From: Bolinopsis microptera
Lineage: Eukaryota; Ctenophora; Tentaculata; Lobata; Bolinopsidae
Direction of reading: 5' to 3'
Assembly (NCBI RefSeq): GCF_026151205.1
Contig: NC_087084.1
Location: 11,993,453-12,057,452, forward strand
Length of the DNA: 64,000 bases
Shown here: positions 1 through 13,386 of the stretch, in pieces
Numbering within the stretch: position 1 is the stretch's first letter
How the letters are laid out: every line of letters starts with the position of its first letter
Position numbers and translations under genes: made by a program
The notes under the pieces: generated by a model
Database searches by the model: none
What the model was told of the DNA's origin: nothing
The model's input: only the letters and a program-made list of their open reading frames with translations

Positions 1-178
1 TGTACATTTGCTACACCAGTACCTGAGTACCAGCAACAATTAAAATATTTTACCACTGTGACAGCAAGGAAACTTTAGAGCAAAATATAAACTTCCTTTT
101 TATTAAGATAATAATGTACAATTCATTGTTTGAGTCACTACGGTACATCACACAAAACAATTTCTACAATTTGGATAC

Positions 179-3100
179 CTTTTCTTGACAGCCCAAGTGA
201 GATCGGGGAAGCCAACCCAACATAACTGTGTGTTCCATAGGAACTCCTCCTGAAAATTATAGTAATATATAATACTATAAGACTGTATTGTAAATCAGAA
301 TCATGTTTTTAATCAGAAAATTTGTTAGTAATTAATGTAAAAATTAAATTTCCCTAGTAAAACGAACTGTAACAGTATTCCTGGCTATTTGGGAGGATCA
401 AAGGAGTGCAAGTGTTTAGTGTTACTGGCAAGTAGGTATAATACCGACTGGCTGTTAGACGGCTGTTAGACGGCTATTAGCCGTGTTACTTACGGGCCAC
501 AGAACACTAACACCGTAACTAAAGGCGGTAGTGTAGAAGAACAGTCTCCACCTAAAGAGGGGAGGTCAGTGAAGTGTGAAAAGAGGGAATTTTCAGATTC
601 AGCTCAGAAGTATATATACTAATCATGAGTCATGTCTCATGTCAGAGTCACTGTCACGTGTCACTGTCACGTGTCATTGTCACGTGTCACTGTCACGTGT
701 CATTGTCACGTGTCATTGTCACGTGTCATTGTCACGTGTCATTGTCACGTGTCATTGTCACGTGTCATTGTCACGTGTCATTGTCACGTGTCATTGTCAC
801 GTGTCATTGTCACGTGTCATTGTCACGTGTCATTGTCACGTGTCATTGTCACGTGTCAGAGCAAATCTAAGCCCCTTCCAGTGATTACCATGACAAGAAA
901 TGTTAAAACTCACAGTGCTTCTTTGAACTTGTTTAGTTTGCTGGGCATTAGCTCGCGTTGTTTTCTCCGCACCCATATTTCTACTGTCCTTATCTCCATA
1001 TCTGCAAAGTCGGCGCGTGTCAGTGCAAAATTTAAAGATACCTTTACAGTTTTGGAGCAATGATAAAGTTTTGAATTCAATGTCAAAATGATATCACGGA
1101 ACTAATATTTCAGGGCAATCCGTAGTGCAAGGAGACTTTAGAGAAGTTTCAGGGAAATTCGTAATTCGTCACAGCTCCAGGAGTTTCGTAACAAATTGTC
1201 AATTTGTCAAGTTATGAAAATTCTACCAATACCAATAAAGAGTGGCCGGAGTGTCAAAAAAGTGTTAAAAAGTGTTAAAAACTTTACACCGGTAGATAAA
1301 TTAGATAAACCTGCATCTTGAGCAGCAGCCACTATTTGTTCTGAAGTAGGTTTCTTGTTCTTCTCTATCATAGCTTCCAGTTTAGCGTTAGGCCCTGAAA
1401 CATTCGTGCTGAATTCATATTTACAAACCAATTACAGGCAACTAGCAGATGAAGTTAGTGTTGTAAATATATATATATAATATATAGTAATTTTGGTAGT
1501 TTGCAATTCAATTTGTACGAGGAACTAGAGAACTGCTTAATTTAATTGCATGCGGCTGCTACTTGCAAACCGGACTAATGGCATTGCTGTAATGCACAAA
1601 GTTTAACACAAATAATGCAATAATGCAGTTAAGATCCGGTCATGCTCATCTCAAGTTCTCTGGCTAGGAATTGCCAACCTTGTGACAAAAGAGTGACGAG
1701 CAGTCTTGAAAGACCGGCAACGACGACAGAGAGATAAGAAGCAATAAGAAGAATCAAACGTGACTACGGAATCTCGATTTTTCCCATTATTTGCGACAAA
1801 TTTTATGTATAGTTTAATATACCGCGAAATGTAATTCGCGGTATCGCGATTTTTGGCCAAAATAATCGCGAAATCCTTTTGTCCCTGACGAGGAGTCAAC
1901 CCGGCCATTACACTTAAACTTAGTTAACGTATCAGTCGCCCTATCGGCAACTAGCTTTAGACTAAATGTGGATAATTGATCGGGGTTTTACTCTTTTATG
2001 ACATTACGATAGATTGTACGTCTTAACATCTAATGTTCTATCTTTTTGTTACGAATTCGTCAAATTGTGTTTTAAGTCTTGTTAAAGTAAAGCTCTAACT
2101 CAAAGCATTTCCCCGCAGCAAATAGCTTTTCGTTATTAGTACTTTCTGAAAACAGCCAATTACTCATCAAGTTTTCCACCTAGAAGCTGTACCTGCAGGA
2201 GTTCCTCCAAGTTTGTGTCTTAGTCCGAACCATCTTCCGATAGGCTCTGCTATCAACCTGGAATATATATAATACAGTTATCAAGCAATGCAAGTGGTTT
2301 TACAGCAACCAACGTACGTGACATGTGTGTTGGTTTTAAATTTGATGATACAAGTGTGAAACCGGATGTTGCTTTTTGTCTGAAAATTTGCTTGTCACTT
2401 GCCAAAACGGTGCAGCAGTATGAAAATCAGCTGATTATCTAGCCAGTGAAATTGAATGTGTTTCGAGCACGCGCGGCTCGGCTGAAATTTAAATTATTTG
2501 CGCAGCATCATGTACTACAATATGACAAGCGCGTCACAAAAAACACACATAAACTCTATATCGTTTAAAACGTTGTCTTAAGTTTTTGGCAAGCTGGGCC
2601 AAAGTTTTAGTTGAATCCCTAGAATTGCTTAAAGATGGTTTGGCAACTACTACAGTCATTACACACCAATTACATACAGTGAACCACTCTCAAACTATTC
2701 TGCACATCGTATCTACGATAGGGGTAGGTCTGCAGTTAAATCCCCGAAATGATTCAATTGTGTATTGGGTATATCATCATACAGGTAGGAAGTACTTTTC
2801 CACTAGATAAAGCTGGAGCAAGCGGGCCACGAGATGGGGGCGAGCCACAGACACGGAGAATACATCGCCTCCTTTAAATTTTGCTAACGACACTTCCTGG
2901 AGACCAACTATACTGCTTAGTACATACATACTGTTTACTTAAGGCTACACCAGCGAGCATGAAGTAACATCTGCCACCATGTATAAGAGGTCACTAGTAG
3001 TTCTACTCAACAATAGATTTAATTAACATGGATGCAAATGATCTTATTTTAAGTACAGTGGTAAATGGTAAGATAAGATTTTTTTATTATCAATAAACTT

Positions 3101-6100
3101 TCAATTGTTACACAAATACATCATATTATTTCAAAGAAAATTTCGCCGAATGACCTTACATGCCTTGACAAGTGACCGATTGAATGTTTAATCGTTTAAA
3201 TAATCTTATCTCATAATCTCTTATCATCTGACCCAGATGAAATGTACGAAGATAAGGATATAATCAGCACTAAGTGTCTACACTTAACTTTAGAGGGTCT
3301 AGATTTCTTGATTGGCTTACTGTAGGTCCAATATAAACTTAATTAGATTTATTATGACGTAATCATGTGATGTGCATTCTACTGTAGTTGAACTATTAAT
3401 AGACTCAACAGGACATTGATATAATGGTAGATTTTACTTTCAAGAACATCCACTGAAACTTTAAATGACTCTTTATACTATAATACAATTAAATCTGATT
3501 GGACAGCATTGAGGATATATTTCCTCAGTGTTATTATGCTAGGAATATGGAATATGGACCAGTTAGAGAAAATGCATTGTTCAGCAGCATTTTGTGTAGT
3601 AACCAGTCACCGGATGTTGATGTCACTTTACACAGCTTGATAATCAATCAGACTAACATGCAGATTGTACACCTCCAAATATTGATTCGATCATCAAAAT
3701 ATAATACACAATTATACAGCAACTTATATCAAAACTGTATATGAAAACTTACAATTTAAATAAAAAACAATGGCGATAAAGAATGTTTAGGATGGGGAAA
3801 TGCTCAGACTGGTTAGGGCAGGCACAAGTAAACAGCATTTGACTGTACTATATGATTGGGGAAACCAGTAACATCCATGTTTGAGCACACGTGCTCTGGA
3901 CTCTTACTCTGGACTCTTACTCTGGCAGACCCCCTCCCCCCCCCCCCCCCCCTGTGTTATGTCACGCCTGTCACGGTGCTATGATGACACGACAATCTCA
4001 TTCCATAAACTTTGCTTACTTAACAATCGCGTGTGCCTGCCGTCTCTTATTTCAAAAGCATATCTACATTGGGGATAACAGGAGTTTAATTGAATTCCCC
4101 TATCAGTAGTATTTCATAAAAACGAGTCACATTCTACAAATATGTATCTCGTCTAATTTAATCACAGGGATAAGGTGCAATAGAGGCTTTTTATGAGTTT
4201 TATCCGACCCATTGTGTAGTAAACGGCTTGTAGTAGTAAACCAGTGATGGGCTGGCCTCAATAGGATCTTACATAAAGTTATATTATGATTTTATCTAAC
4301 ACTCATTTTACTTCGGACATTCTAACAGACATATTAGTTACAAGGGTGTAACCAGCCAATTACAGGAAACCTTCTAGAAAAAAAATGTTTATCCTTATAA
4401 TTATTAAATTATGACGCAGTGAAACTATCAGACTACGATATATGGGACTTGCCACCCCATGGCAACATTAAAATATATACTATATATAGTGTTGAAAGCA
4501 TTAAAAAATATGTGTTTCCAGGACCCCTCATTTTTCTAAAAGATGAAATGAAATGAGGTATTTATTTATGAAGGAGGTATTTATATCCCGCTCATATGAT
4601 TAACCAACAACACAAGGAAGGTGGTTAACCCAAGGTTGTTAAATACGTCAAATTTTCGTGAAAGAATACGACGTATTCGGTTCTAATAAAGAATACGTCG
4701 TAATACGCCGGAATACGGTAATTTCTATGGATTGTTTAATACGTCCACGAATACGCCATAATACGCCATAATACGCCGTAATACGCTGATTTGTCAAAAA
4801 TAAACATTACACTAGCTGCGCGCCACCCTCATCATTGATCATGCATTAAAGGAGTGCAGTTATACATGATAACTTAAATTTGTAATCAAATTTCATGGAT
4901 AATCCGATAAGCTAACATTTTTTGCGAAATTATCAATTACATATTAATACATATTTAATGATTTTGATGTTCAGAATTTAAAGACCGTCCGCGATCAATT
5001 TCAACTTCAAGCCAAAAGCCGCGCAACAACTTGCCGTAATACGGGGGAATACGTCAATTTTCGAGGATTAATACGTATTCGTATTCCAATACGTATTCCC
5101 TCCTAATACGTATTTAACAACCTTGGGTTAACCATGTCAGAGCGGCTGTCTGTGAGTGATGTGAGAAAATGTGTAAAAGTGAACAAAAGTATAACTCATA
5201 GACAGCTTCATCATGGAATAACTGTCCTCCCCTGTGAAGTGTGACTATTATTACATTTACCTTTACCTTTAAATACAGTACCTTGGATCAAGCTGGATCG
5301 ATTAGACCATGACAATAAGCACGTGACTCGTGCTTGGTCACACGTGACCAGTAAATGTGACCAATAGAACAGCACTATAATAGCTACATTATATTAGTTC
5401 ACTAAATTCCACCAGCAAGGTATTCAAGGCACCAAAATAGAGCTGCAAACAGGTCATACTCATACCACAGTCATAGATGCAAAGAATCAAGTTCCAAATA
5501 ACACTTAGCATTTCTTTAAGGCCGGCACAGTTCAGACAAGGGCTCACAAGGCTGGTCGGTTGTTTCAATCAGTATATTTTAGTTTTTTAGAAAGTAAGTT
5601 TAATCAAGCCCAAAAGTTTATTAAACAAGCTATCTGCGCATGATCATAAAATTGAATTTGTAGGAGCAAAGATGGCAAATATTTTGCTGATTAAACTTTC
5701 TGTGGCGTACTGTGTAGATCATGAGAGTGTATTGCAAAGTGTAGAATGTTATCATGCATCAATTCTAGCTGTACTAATATAGTTAAGCAACCTATTAATA
5801 ACTTAAATACCTTTAATATTGTTGAGAGATTATTCTAATTTGGTTATTTCACTCGTTAATTCAGTATTAATTTGGTACTTCAATAAAACTCTTGTTAACT
5901 TTTGATATAGTTTGTGTCAGCCTTTTTAGTGTGTGCTTGACTAGGATGTTCGAATAATTTGTCTCATCTAGAAGTTTCTGTAGAAACATTTGTGATTTAT
6001 CACAAGTATAAGAGTCAGCAATTTTAAGTTTACAATTTTAAGTTTTCTTATGGAGGCTTCAAGAAGCTTGAAGTGATTTTATTAGAGCAGCAGAATTCCA

Positions 6101-8538
6101 AGTTCGGTTCTCAACATTTCTGTAAACCCGCTCACATGACTTATCCATTAAAATACTAATATAATAACTGCTCCTTCATAATATACATGTATACTACATA
6201 TTATCATGTAACGTATGGATAGGAAAATTATTATTGATTCGCATTGTTGTGATGTTTAAAGTTCGAAATTTCTGATAATTCCGTAATCCGTATTATATGC
6301 GACCAAAGGAAAACTTGCTCGGAAAACTTGCTCTTCTCAGGAATGAAGGAACTTAAGCAGCCATTATATTAAAACCATGGTGTCGATGAAGCTATTCCTG
6401 GAGGAAAATCGTATTACACTGTCGTACCTTTGGCCTTTATCTAATACTTGAAATACATAAGTTTTTAAAACTTAAACAACAAATACAATAAACAAGGATT
6501 AACACCACAGCCACACTATTCAAGACAAGTTCCTCATTTCAAACACTGAATTTAAACAACTGCTTACCAGCCAGGTATTATAAGTTAATAAAAACTCTCT
6601 TAATATAACACTATTGTTATATACAATAACACTATATTATATACAATAACACTATATAACACTTTTGTATTACAACTAATTTGTGTTCTTCTTATCAACC
6701 GTCTGATGAACCGTATGTAATAGATTTGTAGTGTTGTAATTAGTGTGTATTGTGTAACTACTTCAGCAAGTTTTTGCTACAATTGTTTATTGGCCAATGA
6801 GGGAGCTCCAACTGATACCCTGGATACCACGTGTTACCCTGGATACCACGAGTTACCCTGGATATCACGTGTTACCCTGGATACCACGTGTTACCCTGGA
6901 TACCACGTGTTACCATGGATACCACGTGTAACCCTGGATACCACGTGTTACCCTGGATACCACGTGTTACCATGGATACCACGTGTTACCCTGGATACCA
7001 CGAGTTACCCTGGATATCACGTGTTACCCTGGATACCACGTGTTACCCTGGATACCACGTGTTACCATGGATACCACGAGTTACCCTGGATATCACGTGT
7101 TACCCTGGATACCACGTGTTACCATGGATACCACGTGTAACCCTGGATACCACGTGTAACCCTGGATACCACGTGTTACCATGGATATCACGTGTTACCC
7201 TGGATACCATGTGTTACCCTGGATACCACGTGTTACCCTGGATACCACGTGTTACCCTGGATATCACGTGTTACCCTGGATACCACGTGTTACCCTGGAT
7301 ACCACGTTTTAATTATCTGAGATCCTAATGCAATGTAATGGATATCGTACTCTAATCTCGTGCAAGAACTGGTTTATAGCAACTTATGGGATAATCGTTT
7401 ATTCATAAAATATAAAATATACAGGTTACAAAGGTCGAACTCATTAAAGATGTCTTTATGCTGGCCAGTTTCTCAGAATAGAATTGATTGTATTTTACAA
7501 CTTTCAGCAGGTAGTTAATGATAAATGTGTTGTCACGTAAAGGAAGTAATAAGGAACTAAATAATATGATACTATAAATAGCACTTAGGGTCACAGCTGT
7601 ATTCATCAGGTGAATTTTATTTGATTTTACACAAACTTTTACATTATGTTAAAATCATCTAGAATCTACAGAACATTTTAGGTCAGACGGTATATTACGT
7701 CATGTATATTGCACAATCCCTTGTTAAAGTGATTACAGTGGCCCTAGATTGGGAAATTAAATTACAAATACAGTTCGGGTATTAATATGGAGGTTAACAT
7801 TAATTTTCCTGAAAAGTGACTGGAGCGATTAACCTATCAGCTTGCACCATTGTCCAATAAAATCCCAGAATTATTGTCACGTGTCAGAACATGTATACTT
7901 CATCTTCACACCAGTATCCAGATCTACTGTACAGACGAAAAATTACAAATAATAATCATTTTTGAGACAAACTAAGTGTCTTATATCAACAAGAAAGACT
8001 TACCTCTCAAAAGTGAAGCGGCAAATAGTAAGAACAACCGCCAAAACAATAGCTATTCTGACTTCTTTCATCGAAGGATAAACGTAACCTTCTGGAGGTG
8101 TCTGCCCTTCCATCGGCCACTTTTGTCCATGCTTATTATGGTAGACCTCTCCTGATAACACAAAAAAACATGAAATAGAAGTATATATATTATAATAATA
8201 GTGGTTGTGTTTTTAAAATACCAATCAATACCTGTTAATATGGAAGGTAAGATTTCGACCCAATTTAGCCCCAAATTCTAAATTAATGGTATATCAAAGT
8301 TTAACTCATCAAATTAGTTAATCATAACATCATGTTAATTAGTTAATTAGTTAATTAGTTAATTAGTTAATCATAATATCAAGAATAACATCATGAATAA
8401 CATCATGAATAACATCATGAATAACATTCCAAACTCACCAAACCACCACAATGTGTCAAATGGTTCATCAAAAACTCTTTTGTAAGTTTCCCATGAGGGT
8501 ACATGAATACCCGCCCATGTGGGTATATTATTTTCCAT
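179..8538 (-). CDS. CERS: Ceramide synthase, N-terminal seven exons (gene continues beyond left edge)
   Basis: Predicted ER-membrane ceramide synthase (TLC/LAG1 family), which N-acylates sphingoid bases with acyl-CoA. I joined seven exons whose phases all agree: 8538-8439, 8151-8004, 2257-2193, 1394-1311, 1001-914, 551-494 and 249-179, about 204 codons. The start MENNIPTWAGIHVPSWETYK is followed by a hydrophobic segment ending in RFTFERLIAEPIGRWFGLR, the usual first transmembrane helix and border. Exons 4-5 give the Hox-like domain (PNAKLEAMIEKN... then RTVEIWVRRKQRE, matching the family's VERWFRxRRNQ). Exon 6 encodes WRLFFYTTAFSYGVSVLWP, and exon 7 a CWVGFP segment like the family's W-x-G-Y/F-P before the TLC core. 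The catalytic Lag1 motif must lie off the window. An AG acceptor sits one base before the ATG. Intron 2 is 5.7 kb. The family assignment rests on recognition of these blocks in order; no search was run. Confidence 0.85.
648..858. repeat. 13-bp minisatellite in ceramide synthase intron 5
   Basis: About 16 tandem copies of a 13-bp unit, cattgtcacgtgt, with early copies reading cactgtcacgtgt. Each unit holds the palindrome CACGTG. It lies between ceramide synthase exons 5 and 6. Open frames through it, with HVSLSR-type repeats, are a by-product of the periodicity. Confidence 0.95.
4411..4478. repeat. Dispersed repeat copy shared with 62511-62577
   Basis: A stretch of about 68 bases containing ccaccccatggcaacatt matches 62511-62577 with few differences. 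The two copies are 58 kb apart, so this is an interspersed element fragment of unknown class, inside ceramide synthase intron 2. Confidence 0.7.
4629..5127. mobile_element. TTAA-flanked non-autonomous DNA transposon (piggyBac-like MITE)
   Basis: A 499-bp element with near-terminal perfect inverted repeats (cccaaggttgttaaatacg at the left, its reverse complement at the right) and TTAA on both sides (4625-4628, 5128-5131). CCC...GGG ends with a TTAA duplication fit piggyBac-type elements. The interior is rich in short aatacg/cgtatt repeats and has no coding frame. It lies in ceramide synthase intron 2. Confidence 0.8.
6816..7308. repeat. 19-bp minisatellite in ceramide synthase intron 2
   Basis: About 26 tandem copies of the 19-bp unit taccacgtgttaccctgga, with minor variants (catgga for cctgga, gatatc for gatacc, acgagt for acgtgt). 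Most units contain CACGTG. The overlapping frames rich in GYHVLPWIPRV have no gene context and arise from the period. Confidence 0.95.
8332..8430. repeat. Short tandem repeats (8-bp and 12-bp units)
   Basis: An 8-bp repeat, ttagttaa, runs for about five copies. It is followed by about four copies of a 12-bp unit, catcatgaataa. The block sits in ceramide synthase intron 1, just after exon 1. Confidence 0.85.
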
Positions 8539-9756
8539 CCTGTGTAATGAAATGATTTAGAATGAAAATGTATTATATGTGCTACAAAGAAATAAAATGG
8601 GTTCAGCAGAACAAGAATTCTCGACTTAACGATGTCGCAAGAGTTTGAATACACGTTAATAATACTTTTTAAATATAGTAATTTTCAAGTCACATGACCT
8701 GATTTCTAGCCACATTTTGGATTTCTGTTATGTGAGCATTTTGTCTCTCCTTACAAGCATGTTGCTGCAAAGCACATACTGCAGCCTTGTCTCAGTATAT
8801 CATTAAGGTTGTGACATTAAACAATTCTTTTTAATCAAAGAAAGATAATCTATGTCCTCAGACCTAAGCCAGTCTAGCTTTTAATTGCAGTCACATCCTT
8901 TATTAATCAATTCATACCGTTAATGTATTAACACGTGTTCAGTGGAGTAACATTTTATGCTGGCACCCCATGTTCCCACAGAACGCCACATTTGGTGCCC
9001 CACCCCTAGGAAAAAAGGTAAAATTAGATGAATGAATCGATTTGACGGGATTTTCTATTAGAATTTATAAAATAATGTGTCCCAGAGTGAAATGTGCATT
9101 TTTGTTACTACTTTAGTCTTTAGTCGAATTCTACAAAATTGTCCTACATTGAAACAATGATTTGGCACCTCTAAAGATGGTACCCCTGCAAGGTGATGCC
9201 TTTTTTTTTTAAATTTGAAAATTCAATTAATCATTATATAATATATAAATCAAGCGTTACATTTCAGCCATGCAAAATAACAATGACATATTTTGATATA
9301 CTAATTGATAAATGGTACTGCAATATAAATTGCTTAATGTTTGGCTGGATGACAACTAACGAAAAAAATAAACTTGATTACATAATAATTAATTCGGCTG
9401 AACCAACACATAGCAAGAGCCACATTAACGTTGGAGCTTGCTGACTCTTTTCTTGTGTTTAACATAATGAATTACAGCAGTAGACATTTAGTAATCATAG
9501 ATTCCTCTTGCAAAAGAAGTTGCTTGTCTCTGTGAGGCCTACAAGTGATACCTGTGCTGTTGCACAAGTTCTGTGCATGATAAAGCGCACCCCAGACATG
9601 TTTTATCCAAATTAGATGTCTGCTCCAGGAAACATCTAATGAAGATATTGAACATACACTGGCTAACTGGGCCATTAGGAATAAATAGTTCATAGTTGTA
9701 CCCTCGCTGCAGTACAGTCCAAATCACTGAGAGGATAAGAAAAGCTAGTTGGACAT
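8539..9756. other. Gene-free AT-rich interval
   Basis: Upstream flank of the ceramide synthase start. I saw no conserved coding exon, RNA gene or structured repeat here. Any promoter of that gene should lie in this stretch, but no diagnostic motif was found. Confidence 0.5.
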
Positions 9757-10121
9757 CAGTAAACGACCGGGGGTAGGATTTGGCCGGGGCCGGGAATGTC
9801 CAAATTTTGCCGGGGCCGGGAATTGGCCGTTCTGGAATTTGGTCGGGGCCGTGAATTTAATAAATCAAAATTGAAAATCCATTTTAAGATTTATATGAAA
9901 GTTTTAGGCCGATTTCGATCAAAAATTTTAGGCCGATTTCGATCAAAAATTCAAAATTGAAAATCCATTTTAAGATTTATATGAAAGTTTTAGGCCGATT
10001 TCGATCAAAAATTCCCGGCCAAATTCCCGGCAAAAATTGAAAATCGGCCGGGCCGGGGCCGGGAAGAAATAGCTCCCCCGGTGCCGGGATTTCACGGCGC
10101 CGGAATCCCGGTCGATTACTG
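9757..10121. mobile_element. hAT-like non-autonomous element (GC-rich MITE)
   Basis: Termini CAGTAAACGACCGG and CCGGTCGATTACTG form imperfect inverted repeats. The 8-bp flanks ttggacat (9749-9756) and gtggacat (10122-10129) match at 7 of 8 positions, as an aged hAT 8-bp duplication would. The interior has repeated ggccggggccggg and ttaggccgatttcgatc blocks and no coding frame. Confidence 0.65.
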
Positions 10122-10524
10122 GTGGACATAACTTGGCCACATTCTTTGTATGGACGATAACTGCCCAGCAGTCTTAGCTGTCATATTTGCCATAACATCG
10201 GGTCAACTGTATAGCAGTATTCATGTAAATGAATATAACTGAGCTGACACATGGGTACATGCTCGATGCATGCAGCCTGTGTGTACGGAATCATAAGCTG
10301 CAACACACCAGACTACACTTCCACGAGTTATATTGGTGTTACTAATCAACTTTCAGGATATAAAGAAAAGTTAAGTGATTATATTGAACGATCGTAATGG
10401 TGCACTCAGCAAAGAGCAACTTCAGAAAATAATTCCAGTGGTGGTAGTAAGTCATACCAAAAAGAATTATTTCAATTGAGCAGTCAGTGACTGAGCTGTT
10501 AAGGCCAACGTTTGCACACTGAAC

Positions 10525-10775
10525 AGGTCCGTATTGCCGGATTTAAGTTACACAAAAGCCAGCGGATGGCTAGCTAAAGCTAGCGGGCGCCTAATGGAGA
10601 TGCGCTAAAATGAAGGATGGCTAGCGGAGTAGAGCAGATGCTGCACGCAAACTAGCAGAGAATAGTACTAGCTTCAGTAAGACATCCGCTGGTTTCCACT
10701 AGCTAATCGATATTGCCGCTAGGTCAGTAAGTTTTAGCGCAACTTAAATCTGCGAAATCGGCAATATACGGACCC
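10525..10775. mobile_element. Putative short TIR element
   Basis: The left side reads aggtccgtattgccggattt. The right side reads, in reverse complement, gggtccgtatattgccgattt. Both are followed inward by taagttgcgc-type sequence and gctagcgg motifs. The inverted arrangement over 250 bp suggests a degenerate MITE. No clear target duplication. Confidence 0.45.
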
Positions 10776-10799
10776 GTGACTGATTGTATGAACTGACTA

Positions 10800-11601
10800 C
10801 CTTACTCGGGATTATTACGACGGGTTTATTAACGACCGGTTAAAATATGGTTCGGGAAAAAATATGGCGAAATTGCTCAAAACCCACCACATTTTCCCGG
10901 TCGCCATTTTACCGGTGTCCAACCTTTCAATTTTAGATTCAAAAATTTTGTCTCAGATGTAAATTTCCTTATTAGAGATAAGCAAGTTTAGAAATTTTCG
11001 CATTGCTAAAACTTGTGAAACAAGTCGAATTATCAATAATTGTTGAAAGTAGACAGAAATAATGACTCGTGGTTAATCAAACTAGATGGAAAATAATTTT
11101 TAACATTTGAAGCGTAACAACCAGATCGATATTAAGATAAAGGGAGAGCTGTTTAGTCTTCCAATAAGTTGTAATCATCTTCGTTATCTTCATCTGGATC
11201 ATCCCTTTCATCAGTTTTAATTAATTCAAGTTTTAATTTAACTGTTACTTTTACTTTGAGTCCTATTTCATTATGTAGAGATAGTCAATACCTAAGAAAT
11301 TAAAAATTGGCCTATTTAAATCAAATTTGACAATAAGGATATATGACAAGAATTGGGCAAAAAGGTGAATTTTTTGCAATTTTAGCCAAATGAAGTCAAA
11401 AAACCTACAACAAGTGTCCCAATAGTCTTCTTTAGTGAATATAAGACAACGATTAAAATATGAGCACCCATACCCCTTGGTAACCCTAAAAGCTGAGTAG
11501 GCGGGTTTATTAACGACCGGTGAAAATGTGGTTCGGGAAAAATATGGCGAAATTACCCTAAACCCACCACTTTATCCCGGTCATAATAATCCCGAGTAAG
11601 G
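10800..11601. mobile_element. TA-flanked MITE with terminal direct repeats, copy 1
   Basis: TIRs ccttactcgggattatta / taataatcccgagtaagg are flanked by TA at both ends, as in Tc1/mariner-type insertions. Just inside each end lies the same block in direct orientation, roughly 90 bp, carrying gggtttattaacgaccggt, aatatggcgaaatt and aaacccaccac. The interior is AT-rich and non-coding. Compare 24664-25245. Confidence 0.75.
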
Positions 11602-12581
11602 TATTTCGAAATGGCCACAACCTCTTTCAATGAGGTTGATACAATTTGATTTTGTTTCTCGCATTCCGTCAAATCATACATCTCTAACATTTTTATTTTA
11701 GAGGAACCACGAAAACCAATTCAGTGTCAACCGATCACGAAAAGCATGGGGAAAATGAAAAATGTGTCACAAAGCATATTATGAACATTTTAAAATATTG
11801 GGAATTAGTATCAAATCAAATCAAATCAAAATATAATGACACAAACATCATCACACATCATCAAAAATATATCTACTAAAGTTTTAAATTATCTTGAATA
11901 TATTGGCCTAAACAACCAAGTTAAAATGAATCTAATTTACATACTTTCCACTACTATATAAGTTGATAAAGCGTTTTTTAGCAACATGAGATGTAAACAA
12001 AGTTGATAATCAAATTACAAAATAATTAAATAGAAACAATAAATTTTGTGGGCTGCAACAATAACACTTAACTCCTAGCTCAAGTATTTTAGTGAAAATG
12101 TGACAGTATTCGCTTCAGCGCTCGATTTTTATATAACGGTGTAGATTGGAGAAAAATGCGCGGCGTACCTACAATTTTGGTTTCATGTTAAAATGGTTTT
12201 CATGTTAAAATGGTTTTTGGCCATAATTATAGAAAAAAATTTGAATTAATCCGTTTTTTAGATTAATGGAAAATTTGTTTATGCTCAGCATCAAATTACT
12301 AAAATTAAAGTAAACAAAAAAATGTAAAAACTTTTTTTAGCCACTATTTTGGATTTTGTCCCACTTTGTGTGCCCGCCGCGCACAAGTGTGTGGTCATAT
12401 TGGAGGACTTCGCCGCTTCGACGCGCCGCGCAAACTAGCATTCTTGACATCGTCAATCAAGTGGTCATATTAATGTGGTTTTTACGGTATGGCCTGAAAA
12501 TATTTTAATTATTTATCGGAAATTTTTTTAAATATTAGCTAATATATGAAATTTAAACATAAATTTAATTAGAATAAAAGT
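11602..12581. other. AT-rich gene-free interval
   Basis: No coding exon recognised. Includes a short tcaaa microsatellite near 11815 and a GC-richer patch near 12360-12440. Confidence 0.4.
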
Positions 12582-12691
12582 CACAGGAGGAGCAAAGTGC
12601 AAAAAATTGCTGCTAACTGCATGCTGCTGACTAGAACTGCTGCTAACTGCTGCAGCAGTTTTTATGCACTTTGGTCAATTGTCTTCCTGTT
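12582..12691. mobile_element. Degenerate CACAGG-ended TIR element
   Basis: The left end cacaggaggagcaaagtgc and an interior of gctgctaactgc repeats match the elements at 20087 and 20490. The right end retains gcagcagttttt...gcacttt, but its terminal bases are eroded. Small non-autonomous copy. Confidence 0.55.
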
Positions 12692-12767
12692 CGAAGTCAG
12701 TTATTGAAATATTTGTAAAATAAATTTTACTTCTGCTTTGAAATTCTTTTTAAATCTAATATTTTTG

Positions 12768-12885
12768 AATTCATTAGAAGTGTATCTGACGATATTTTAG
12801 AACTCGAAATTTGGGAGAGTATTTGGCACTTAAACTTTAATCCTGCCAAGTGTAAAGTAGTCCATATTAGGAAAACAAATTTTTT
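12768..12885 (+). pseudogene. LINE reverse-transcriptase fragment
   Basis: One frame reads ...EIWESIWHLNFNPAKCKVVHIRKTN, the thumb-proximal WxLxFNxxKCKVMHI block of non-LTR reverse transcriptases. It stops at an aggaaaacaaattt sequence that is duplicated on both sides of a T-run. The adjoining downstream block would be expected to read NxxYxxNGxxL...EKDLGV, which is what 16732-17613 contains. Confidence 0.6.
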
Positions 12886-13386
12886 TTTTAGGAAAACAAA
12901 TTTAAATTTTGGTATTTATTAATAACAATCAAAACATATTATATCATAAAAATAAAGCCGCGCGTTGGTTGACTGCCTCAGTAAGGTGAATAATTTAAGC
13001 TTGAAGGTGCCCTGCGCATTTACAGAACCTTATGCGGCGATCACATATTCATGAGGACCTGTGAGCGCCAAATTTAATTTTAAGTTTCTAGAAATCATAC
13101 ATCACTACGAGTTACTCATGCTTTTGGATTATAAGAGTGCGGATTGTCAGGTATTTCATTCATTCATACTTAATCGGTTTAAAGCTGTATATTTAGAACT
13201 CACTATTGTTTAAACTACGAAAGCAGAACGTAGATAATGGACAGTATACCGACGACAATACCAAGGACCCGAGTGCCGCATTGACTTTTCCGGATCCGTT
13301 TTTACCGAAGGCTTATCCACCAGTTACTCATGCTGCATGTATAGTCTGATAATATTTTGTCTTATCTCTAGCAAGCATTCTGTAAA

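Noticed and set aside
576-1063. Overlapping frames of repeated HVSLSRVIVTC residues
   Set aside because: Produced by the 13-bp satellite; the same bases are open in several frames and the region is a ceramide synthase intron.
1207-1311. Longer ceramide synthase exon 4 using a donor near 1290
   Set aside because: It would insert extra residues into the Hox-like domain. Ending at 1311 gives family-length spacing to the VEIWVRRKQ motif.
3881-4109. Small proline-rich ORFs
   Set aside because: They span a C homopolymer and have no supporting context.
648-7308. CRISPR-like arrays
   Set aside because: The repeats are contiguous with no spacers, and the genome is eukaryotic.
6745-7328. Repetitive protein with GYHVLPWIPRV units
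   Set aside because: Direct consequence of the 19-bp tandem repeat; no start context, splice structure or homology.
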